Shown in pieces: positions 15,819-21,334 of a DNA stretch of 21,334 nucleotides. Numbering within the stretch: position 1 is the first letter of the stretch; each line of letters begins with the position of its first letter. The notes under the pieces were generated by a model. It made no database searches, was not told the origin of the DNA, and saw only the letters and a program-made list of their open reading frames with translations. The position numbers and the translations under genes were made by a program. The DNA is taken from positions 1-21,334 of the forward strand of contig JAPXLT010000048.1 in assembly GCA_033809415.1 (NCBI GenBank). The letters are read 5' to 3'. The DNA comes from JAQVUB01 sp033809415. GTDB taxonomy: Bacteria; Verrucomicrobiota; Lentisphaeria; Oligosphaerales; Oligosphaeraceae.

Positions 15819-15897
15819 TTCGCAGGCAATCCCACCCGCCAAAGCAACAAACCCTATAAAAATTTCGTGCCTTTTCGTGTCTTTTCGTTGTTAAAAA
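15819..15897. repeat. Direct repeat copy 2 joined to dispersed CGTG repeat
   Basis: The first 50 bp repeat 13101-13151. They run straight into TTTCGTGCCTTTTCGTGTCT and TTTCGTTGTTAAAAA, the dispersed family also seen at 7479-7527. It fills the 92-bp gap between the convergent GH16 and kinase genes. Confidence 0.7.
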
Positions 15898-15906
15898 CTG
15901 GCCACA

Positions 15907-17598
15907 TCAGGCGCCGTTTTCGTTATCCATTTTTGTGACAAAGAAGTCTTTGATCTGGAGGTAGTTGGAACGCACCTCGTCAATTTGCAGGTGCCATCCT
16001 TCGACTTCTTTGTCCAGATGCCGGAACCCGCGCAGTTCGCCGTTGACATAAAACCAGATTTGCCTTGCCGTAACTGATATTTTGATATTTGTCCAGTCCA
16101 GTTCTGTTGCCAGAGGTGCCGCTCCCATAGGCATATTATCCTGCTCGATATTCATGCGGATCAGCAATTGCTGGCTGTCCCGGAATCCATAAAATGCGAA
16201 GCTGGCTCTGCGTTCATGCTGCTCATCCAGCAATGATATCGTAGTGCTTTGCGATCCCTGCAAGCGAATGCTGAATTTGACGGACTGGCCGGGTTGCAGG
16301 GGTTCCCGCAACATCAGGGAGGCTGCGCCAGCGGTGCCGATCAGGCTTGGCTGGTCTGTGCCGAAATCTCTCTGAAAAATTCGCCAGCCATCCTGCTCGC
16401 CTTCCCAGAAAATCATGGAAATGGTTTTAGAGACATAATTGTTCTCCTCGAGGAGATTCAGGTAGCGCTGAAAATAAAATATTCCGATGGCAACGCAAAT
16501 TCCCACAACCCCAAACCCCAATCCGAGAAAGAAGCTTCGTTTTCGCTTCATCAAGGTTTGCGGCAGTTTTTTAGCCCGATCCGCATAGAAAAGGGAAAGA
16601 TATTCCAGATCAGCGATCAGAGTACGATAATCCTGATATCGTTCCTCCGGGTCTGCCGCTCCCATTTTCCGCAGCACATTGAGAAATTCCCGGCAGGGTT
16701 TTTTCCCGTTGGCGAGGATGGGGTCCGGAATATTATTTTCGGCTTTGAGCAGCAGGCGCTCGTCCCGGCTGTGACCATCAAAGGGGGTTTTGCCGGTCAG
16801 CAGAAAACAGGCTGTTGTCGCCAGCGCATAGATATCCGCGCGAAAATCAACTTTGTCCGGCGTAAAGGCTTGTTCCGGCGCCATGAAGGCCGGACTTCCG
16901 AAAAGGACGCCACGCATGTTACTGTCAGCAATCGCCTGGGCGCCTGCGGCAATACCAAAATCGCAAATCATAACCCGGCTGTCGGGATTGCTGAAAACAT
17001 CAGAAAAACTTCTCGGAGGATACTGCGATTCCCGGTATATCAGCAAGTTGTCCGGCTTCAGGTCCCGGTGTATGTAGCCTTTGCTATGAACATAAGCCAA
17101 CGCACGCACCACCTGAAGCATGATTTCCACCACCATGTCCTCCGGCAAGCCGCCCAGACGCAACACCAGGTCACGCCCGGTCAAGCGTCCCGGAACGTAT
17201 TCCATGATGATAAAAACGCCTTCGGGGCTGGTAAAGACATCATGGCAACTAACGATGTTAGGATGGCTTAACGCCCCCATCGTCAGCGCCTCCTGATTCA
17301 GGAATTCGATAAAGCGGGGATTTTCGGCGAAACGGTTGTTGAGGACTTTGACTGCCACCAGGCGGTTGAGATTTTCCTGGCGGGCAAGATACACAGTCCC
17401 CATCCCGCCGGAACCCAGCACCGACAGCAGCTTGCAGCCAGGTACCCTCGAGGCAAGTTCAGCATCCTGCACTGGCTCGCCTGGAAGCATATTTCCCGAG
17501 GCATCCCTAGGCAGGACGACCGTCTCATGCTCCTTGTCATCCTTTGCAGGAATCGGAACAGGAGAAGCTGATTCTAATATTTCCGCATTTTCGGACAT
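15907..17598 (-). CDS. Membrane Hanks-type Ser/Thr protein kinase with extracytoplasmic jellyroll-like domain
   Basis: Predicted 563 residues from the ATG at 17598; an in-frame TTG at 17631 would add 11. The kinase domain (about residues 55-340) is intact: glycine loop LGSGGMGTVYLA, VAVKVL with Lys84, HRDLKPDN with catalytic Asp179, DFG at 213-215, and SPAFMAPEQ. A single transmembrane helix follows a basic stretch KRKR at about 356-376 (SFFLGLGFGVVGICVAIGIF). The last 180 residues lie outside the membrane. They read as a concanavalin/LamG- or DUF1080-like beta-sandwich (MIFWEGEQDGWRIFQ, VKFSIRLQGSQSTTISLLD, IWFYVNGELRGFRHLD). Most bacterial kinases of this type carry PASTA or other sensor modules; a lectin-like fold suggests a sugar or glycan signal, by inference. 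A promoter lies just upstream. Confidence 0.9.
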   Translation of the reverse strand: MSENAEILESASPVPIPAKDDKEHETVVLPRDASGNMLPGEPVQDAELASRVPGCKLLSVLGSGGMGTVYLARQENLNRLVAVKVLNNRFAENPRFIEFLNQEALTMGALSHPNIVSCHDVFTSPEGVFIIMEYVPGRLTGRDLVLRLGGLPEDMVVEIMLQVVRALAYVHSKGYIHRDLKPDNLLIYRESQYPPRSFSDVFSNPDSRVMICDFGIAAGAQAIADSNMRGVLFGSPAFMAPEQAFTPDKVDFRADIYALATTACFLLTGKTPFDGHSRDERLLLKAENNIPDPILANGKKPCREFLNVLRKMGAADPEERYQDYRTLIADLEYLSLFYADRAKKLPQTLMKRKRSFFLGLGFGVVGICVAIGIFYFQRYLNLLEENNYVSKTISMIFWEGEQDGWRIFQRDFGTDQPSLIGTAGAASLMLREPLQPGQSVKFSIRLQGSQSTTISLLDEQHERRASFAFYGFRDSQQLLIRMNIEQDNMPMGAAPLATELDWTNIKISVTARQIWFYVNGELRGFRHLDKEVEGWHLQIDEVRSNYLQIKDFFVTKMDNENGA

Positions 17599-17675
17599 AA
17601 CTCTTATGACATGATTCTGTCCCGATGACAAAGCGCCACGGAACCGATAACAGACAAGTAGAAGCGAATGTGTTA

Positions 17676-17704
17676 ATTATAAGACATTAAGGAATGCTTT
17701 TCAA
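17676..17704 (-). promoter_or_regulatory. Strong sigma70-like promoter of the kinase gene
   Basis: On the minus strand TTGAAA (17699-17704) and TATAAT (17676-17681) are separated by exactly 17 bp. Transcription would start near 17669, about 70 nt before the ATG at 17598. The start of the MITE-like element lies only 45 bp upstream of the -35 box. Confidence 0.7.
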
Positions 17705-17730
17705 GTTGCGACCGCGATTTTGCCTTACGT

Positions 17731-17751
17731 ATTCCGGATTCCGGATTCCGG
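17731..17751. repeat. Three ATTCCGG heptamers
   Basis: Three exact ATTCCGG units abut and overlap the degraded left end of the MITE-like element. The last unit replaces the first bases of the expected terminal repeat. Confidence 0.7.
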
Positions 17752-17937
17752 AGGCGTCAGTGAACCTAGGTAAGCGAGAAATTCTTTTTGAACAACGAAA
17801 TGCCCGAAAGAACACGAAAAAATTTCATGGAAGTGGCTTTTTCTGCGCGAATGTGTCATGCTTGCCATGAATTTTTTCGTGTCCATTCGTGTCTTTAGTT
17901 GTAAAAAAACTGTCATCCAACTTTACTGACGCATTAC
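17749..17937 (-). mobile_element. MITE-like element copy 1 (degraded ends)
   Basis: This 189-bp stretch is roughly 90% identical by eye to the reverse complement of 19413-19601. The left end keeps AGGCGTCAGT (17752-17761) but lacks the first three terminal bases. The right end is ACTGACGCATTAC (17925-17937), with one change from copy 2. No target duplication is recognisable. Internally it carries two inverted CGTG-repeat arms around a short loop, so the transcript would form a long hairpin that could end the MFS transcript. It has no coding capacity. Confidence 0.8.
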
Positions 17938-18004
17938 CGTTTTGAGTTTATTGCAGCACGTAAAGGCTACTTCAAAACCAGTCTCCCTTTCGTCGATCAG
18001 CGTG

Positions 18005-19255
18005 TCATGTCCGCGCTCTCTTTTCCTTTAGCAGGAAAGTGCCAATGCATCCTAGGATAGAGCAAAGCATCAAGAGGAAAAATATGGCGAAATACGCTTG
18101 GGATGGATAAAGCATTTTACCGGATACTGCGACAGGTTCCCATTGCCCCATGATCCAGCCGATCAGGTTGCCCAAAATGGCCACTGCGACATAAGGGCTG
18201 CTATTGATGATACTCGAGGCAGTTCCAAAAGATTCTGCAGGATTGTTATCACGGGCGACAACAAAGATCAGTGGAGCAAAATTAGCGGCGGCAGCAAGAA
18301 TGATAAAGACACACCACCAGTACCAGTGCGCACGATAGCCCAGACCGACTGCTATCAAAGCCGCTGTCAGGGAAAATACAGTCAGTACTGCCGCCACACG
18401 AAGGACGACAACTTTCCAGTTCCCAGCCCATTTGCTTAGCAGAGTTACGGCAAAGCCATCGACGGCGGCCAGCACCACCATCATTGTCAGGACAAGACCA
18501 GCTGAAGCGGCGCTCATACCGGCAAAATCTTCGAGAATCTTTTTTCCAATGACGGTTTGCAGGGTAAAATAGCTCCCGAAAATAAAGCACATGAACATCA
18601 TCGTATACCAATTCTGGGGATTTTTCAAGGGTTTTCCGAAAGTCGCCGGGGAAAAATGCAGATCATCCCGAATTCTCGGCAGCTTCGCCAACCAGCCCAA
18701 CAGCATGAAACCGAGCAGCACGAGCAGCATCAACAGCGCCAGAATCAGCAAAAGATGCTGCCAATGAAAACGTTGCGCCAGCAGAACAAACGGAACACTG
18801 CCAACGACGCTGCCGGAATAGCCGCAAAAGGCGCCCAAACCAACAAAAAGCGGAAAATTCCGTCCGCAGATGCGGGACATTTCGGTGATCATGGAAAGAT
18901 AAATCGTACTGGATCCAAGGCCGGCCAGCAGGCGCGCAGCATACATTCCTTTCAGCGACAAGGGCAGCGCCGTCAGCAAGCAGCCCAGTGTGAAAACAGC
19001 TCCACCGACAACCAACACGCGCACGCCGGAATAGCGGTCGATCAGCATCCCAGTGACCAGCTGGAAAAAGCCATAGCAGTACATGAAGACCGCACCCAGT
19101 CCAGTAATTTCAACCGCTGTCGCTCCGAAATGCGCCTGCAGTTCGTTGAAAATCGACCCTGGAATAATGACTTTTTGCAGGTTGCAGAAAAAATAGATCA
19201 GCAGGATGCCGACGATCAGCAGCGCATCCAGACGGCGATAATAATGTTCATTCAT
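18005..19255 (-). CDS. Major facilitator superfamily transporter, probably sugar or related solute
   Basis: Predicted 416 residues from the ATG at 19255, with GAAAGAG 5 nt upstream. A longer in-frame reading from 19366 would add a non-hydrophobic 37-residue N-terminus and is less likely. Roughly twelve hydrophobic segments are visible, starting LDALLIVGILLIYFFCNLQK and ending YFAIFFLLMLCSILGCIGTF. MFS motif A is present between segments 2 and 3 as GMLIDRYSGVRVL (about 69-81). A central hydrophilic loop (RIRDDLHFSPATFGKPLKNP) divides the two halves. It is divergent from the leader ORF and DUF4432 epimerase gene, which suggests import of a sugar handled by that enzyme. Two inverted MITE-like elements flank it, with no nearby transposase. 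Family is certain; substrate is inferred. Confidence 0.88.
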   Translation of the reverse strand: MNEHYYRRLDALLIVGILLIYFFCNLQKVIIPGSIFNELQAHFGATAVEITGLGAVFMYCYGFFQLVTGMLIDRYSGVRVLVVGGAVFTLGCLLTALPLSLKGMYAARLLAGLGSSTIYLSMITEMSRICGRNFPLFVGLGAFCGYSGSVVGSVPFVLLAQRFHWQHLLLILALLMLLVLLGFMLLGWLAKLPRIRDDLHFSPATFGKPLKNPQNWYTMMFMCFIFGSYFTLQTVIGKKILEDFAGMSAASAGLVLTMMVVLAAVDGFAVTLLSKWAGNWKVVVLRVAAVLTVFSLTAALIAVGLGYRAHWYWWCVFIILAAAANFAPLIFVVARDNNPAESFGTASSIINSSPYVAVAILGNLIGWIMGQWEPVAVSGKMLYPSQAYFAIFFLLMLCSILGCIGTFLLKEKRART

Positions 19256-19412
19256 ATATTCTCTTTCAGCTTCAACCGGGCAGTGGCAAAACAATTTTCC
19301 CGGAAACATTCCGTACAACGGCTTAATATATTTCGCCCAGCGTTTTTTTTCGTACCCAAGAGACAACTTGCCTCTTCCTTTGGATGACCAGAGTCTGTCT
19401 GCTTCGGGAACA

Positions 19413-19601
19413 GTAAGGCGTCAGTAATCTGGGTGACAGTTTTTTTACAACGAAAGACACTAAAGGACACGAAAAAATTTCATGGCGAACACAATACATT
19501 CTCGCAGAAAAAGCCACTTCCATGAAATTTTTTCGTGTCCTTTCGGGCATTTCGTTGTTCAAAAAGAATTTCTCGCTTACCTGGGTTCACTGACGCCTTA
19601 C
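19413..19601 (+). mobile_element. MITE-like element copy 2 with perfect TIRs and 8-bp target duplication
   Basis: The ends are perfect 13-bp inverted repeats: GTAAGGCGTCAGT (19413-19425) and ACTGACGCCTTAC (19589-19601). CGGGAACA stands directly outside both ends (19405-19412 and 19602-19609), a perfect 8-bp target-site duplication. The interior is a long imperfect hairpin built from two inverted CGTG-type arms. There is no ORF of note, so it must depend on a transposase elsewhere. GTAA-beginning ends and 8-bp duplications are features of the IS66 family; this affiliation is inference. It sits in the divergent promoter region of the MFS and epimerase genes. Confidence 0.88.
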
Positions 19602-19680
19602 CGGGAACACTCGAGAAACAGGTGTTTTCTTGTTTCTGGCAGGGAAAAATAGGGTTCAAGTTGTATAGTAAGGAGTTTGG

Positions 19681-19743
19681 ATGAAGGTTCTGTTCTTGTT
19701 GAAGCAGAAAAGGAAATCACAGTCTGAAAAAAGAGGTATGTGA
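19681..19743 (+). CDS. Candidate 20-codon leader ORF
   Basis: ATG at 19681 is preceded by AAGGAG (19670-19675) at 5-nt spacing, the strongest ribosome binding site in this intergenic region. The peptide has a hydrophobic start (KVLFLL) and a very basic second half (KQKRKSQSEKRG). Its TGA (19741-19743) ends one base before the ATG of the epimerase gene at 19745, and that gene's own AGAGG lies inside the small ORF. This suggests translational coupling or a leader-peptide control. It is too short to judge by homology and could be chance. Confidence 0.4.
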   Translation: MKVLFLLKQKRKSQSEKRGM

Positions 19744-19744
19744 C

Positions 19745-20947
19745 ATGATCGAAAAAAAATCTCAGGTTGTACTCGACAATGATACGGGCTTTTATGTAGA
19801 GAACTTTGTTCTCTCTTCGGAGAACCTGCCTTTCCGCAGCGCTGGCAACTGGTCGATCACCAAGAGCCGCCTCAAAGGCGGGCTTTCCGATGGCATCGAT
19901 CAAGTTACCGTCAACAACGGACATTTAAGTTTCACCATTCTGACCACTCGCGGGATGGGGCTTTACCGTGGCGATTGCGGCGGCAACTTTCTGGGCTGGC
20001 ATTCACCTGCCGCCAATCCAGTAAACCCGGCGTTCATCAATCTGCTCGAGCCGGACAGCTGCCAGGGCTGGTTGAAGGGTTTCAATGAGTGCATCGTGCG
20101 TTGCGGCTTGCATTCCAATGGCGCCAATGGCATTGACCGTATTCGCCAAGCGGACGGTTCATATAAGGAAACCCTGCTGAATTTGCATGGCCATATTGCC
20201 AATCTGCCAGCCAAATATGTTGAATTGCAAGTGATTTACAGCGACCCCATCGAACTGGTGGTCATTGGCGTGGTTGAAGAAGCAGCCTGTTTCTGCCCGC
20301 AATACCGCCTGACAACCCGCATGTCCACCTTCGTCGGTTCCAGCAAAATCAGCATTCAGGATCAAGTCATGAACTTTGGTGCCGTTCCGGCGGAATTCCA
20401 GATGCTCTATCATTGCAATTTCGGTCGCCCCTTCCTCGATCCCGGCGCACGGCTGGTTGCTCCTTCGCTGGAAGCAGCGCCACGTGACCCCAGAGCTGCG
20501 GAAGACATCGACACCTGGGACATTTACAAGGCGCCGGAAGCCGGTTATGCGGAACAATGCAGTTACCATGACTTTGCCGCTGCTTCTGATGGCTCGACCC
20601 TTTCCATGTTGCGCAATCAGGCCGGTGACAAAGGCGTCACTTTGCGCTGGAATAAAAATCAGCTGCCCTGTTTTTGCCAATGGAAACACACTGCTTCAGA
20701 CTGCGAGGGATATGTCACTGGCATGGAACCGGCAACCAATTATCCCAACCTCAAAACCTTCGAACGGGAAAATGGCCGGGTTGTCAACTTGCAGCCACAA
20801 CAGGTATACACCATCGACCTCGATCTGGAAGTCCAGGAAAACAGCGCCGAGGTCGCGGCCATCGAAAGCGAAATAAGCAAACTGCTCGATGGACGCAAAA
20901 CCCTCGTTCACCCCAATCCCATCGCCAAATGGAGCCCGGTGAAATAA
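19745..20947 (+). CDS. DUF4432 family aldose 1-epimerase-like protein
   Basis: Predicted 400 residues, no signal peptide, cytoplasmic. AGAGG about 9 nt upstream supports the ATG at 19745. The sequence follows the DUF4432 galactose-mutarotase-like fold. It has ILTTRGMGLYRGDCGG near the N-terminus (about 65-80), the substrate-site LHGHIANLPA (His148 and His150), the strand ISIQDQVMNFG, LYHCNFGRPFLDPG with His223, and the C-terminal TGMEPATNYPNLKTFERENG. Members are thought to act on aldoses or their derivatives, like aldose 1-epimerases, but few have a defined substrate. It probably works with the divergent MFS transporter on an imported sugar. Family call is strong; the reaction is inferred. 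The composite repeat begins at its stop codon. Confidence 0.88.
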   Translation: MIEKKSQVVLDNDTGFYVENFVLSSENLPFRSAGNWSITKSRLKGGLSDGIDQVTVNNGHLSFTILTTRGMGLYRGDCGGNFLGWHSPAANPVNPAFINLLEPDSCQGWLKGFNECIVRCGLHSNGANGIDRIRQADGSYKETLLNLHGHIANLPAKYVELQVIYSDPIELVVIGVVEEAACFCPQYRLTTRMSTFVGSSKISIQDQVMNFGAVPAEFQMLYHCNFGRPFLDPGARLVAPSLEAAPRDPRAAEDIDTWDIYKAPEAGYAEQCSYHDFAAASDGSTLSMLRNQAGDKGVTLRWNKNQLPCFCQWKHTASDCEGYVTGMEPATNYPNLKTFERENGRVVNLQPQQVYTIDLDLEVQENSAEVAAIESEISKLLDGRKTLVHPNPIAKWSPVK

Positions 20948-20949
20948 AG

Positions 20950-21334
20950 GGTACAGGGTACAGGTTTCAGGTTTCAGGGTGCAGGTTTCAGGGTGCAGGG
21001 TGCAGGTTTCAGGCGGTGTTCGTTAGGGACGTCCTGCCTCCTGTCCACCCTGTCCACCCTGTCCACCCTGTCCGACCTGTCCGACCCGTCCGACCTGTCC
21101 GACCTGTCCGACCCGTCCGACCTGTCCGACCTGTCCGACCCGTCCGACCTGTCCGACCCGTCCGACCCGTCCGACCTGCCGGGCGTCGGCGAGTAATCAG
21201 AAATCACAACCGGGACGGTCGCGCCACTTTTTAAACCTGCCCCCTGCCCCCTGCCCCCTTCACCCTTCACCCTTCACCCTTCACCCTTCACCCTTCACCC
21301 TTCACCCTTCACCCTTCACCCTTCACCCTTCACC
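20950..21334. repeat. Composite repeat copy B, inverted relative to copy A
   Basis: From left to right: degenerate heptamers GGGTACA, GGTTTCA and GGGTGCA (20950-21013); a 27-bp unique stretch; three CTGTCCACC nonamers (21041-21067); and twelve CYGTCCGAC nonamers (21068-21175). The conserved core follows at 21176-21234 on the minus strand. Then come CCCCCTG heptamers and eleven exact CCCTTCA heptamers from 21256 to the window end. The core, rewritten on the minus strand, matches 4445-4503 with about two differences. Frames rich in Arg-Pro-Val or Leu-Ser-Asp across the array are not credible genes. Confidence 0.9.

Noticed and set aside
16249..17271. 340-codon open frame on the plus strand
   Set aside because: It lies opposite an intact kinase domain with all catalytic motifs; it is a shadow frame.
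17721..17730. GCCTTAC as a remnant of another MITE end
   Set aside because: Only seven bases agree with the terminal repeat and the bases before them do not, so chance is sufficient.
19256..19366. Longer N-terminus for the MFS protein
   Set aside because: The extra 37 residues are basic and cysteine-containing, unlike MFS termini, and ATG 19255 has GAAAGAG just upstream.
18557..19387. 276-codon Gln/Arg-rich open frame on the plus strand
   Set aside because: It is the reverse reading of MFS transmembrane helices, which yields Gln, Lys and Arg-rich nonsense.
20674..21234. Arg-Pro-Val repeat protein and its Leu-Ser-Asp counterpart
   Set aside because: These also come from translation of the nonamer array in different frames; one frame starts inside the epimerase gene.

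Overview
Organism. The window looks like a chromosome segment from the Verrucomicrobiota-Lentisphaerota side of the PVC superphylum; Victivallales or Oligosphaeria-like Lentisphaerota is my best guess. The strongest clue is the pseudopilin at 13577-14317. Its N-terminus (FTLIELLVVIAIIAIL then ASMLLPAL) and C-terminal H-X9-D block are of the kind these bacteria carry in large numbers. Secreted LamG-like, GH16 and FG-GAP proteins, a membrane Hanks-type kinase, and many tandem repeats between genes fit the same picture. This assignment is inference; there is no rRNA or other marker gene here.

Layout. 1-160: heptamer and nonamer repeats. 173-940: secreted LamG-like protein. 941-1264: two facing nonamer arrays forming a large palindrome. 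1265-4390: a two-gene operon (alpha/beta-hydrolase esterase, TIM-barrel glycosidase-like protein). 4391-4785: composite repeat (copy A) plus three hairpins. 4786-7473: FG-GAP/VCBS beta-propeller protein. 7591-11178: 1195-residue secreted putative glycoside hydrolase. 11194-11310: heptamer array. 11472-12719: alpha/alpha-barrel protein behind a near-consensus promoter. 12720-13576: repeat-rich, gene-free. 13577-15814: pseudopilin and GH16 operon. On the minus strand follow a membrane Ser/Thr kinase (15907-17598) and an MFS transporter (18005-19255). The transporter lies between two inverted copies of a 189-bp MITE-like element. 19681-20947: a 20-codon leader ORF and a DUF4432 aldose-epimerase-like gene. 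20948-21334: composite repeat copy B, inverted relative to copy A, running off the window end.

How the genes fit together (inference). Most genes point to polysaccharide or glycan use. GH16, the 1195-residue protein and the LamG protein carry export signals. The esterase, the TIM-barrel protein, the alpha/alpha-barrel protein and the DUF4432 epimerase lack signal peptides and would act on imported oligosaccharides or sugars. The MFS protein is a plausible sugar importer, divergent from the epimerase gene. The kinase has an outward-facing jellyroll-like domain that could bind a ligand. No substrate can be assigned from sequence alone.

Most unusual content. The intergenic DNA stands out. (1) A MITE-like element at 19413-19601 has 13-bp terminal inverted repeats and a perfect 8-bp target duplication, with an older inverted copy at 17749-17937. 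(2) A composite repeat has a nearly invariant core of about 60 bp between heptamer and nonamer arrays, in two inverted copies about 16.7 kb apart. (3) An 8+8 array of ATGGAC/GTCCAT units makes a large palindrome. (4) Ten perfect 11-bp repeats lie upstream of the pseudopilin. (5) Degenerate heptamer arrays occupy both window ends. No tRNA, rRNA, CRISPR array or transposase gene was found.
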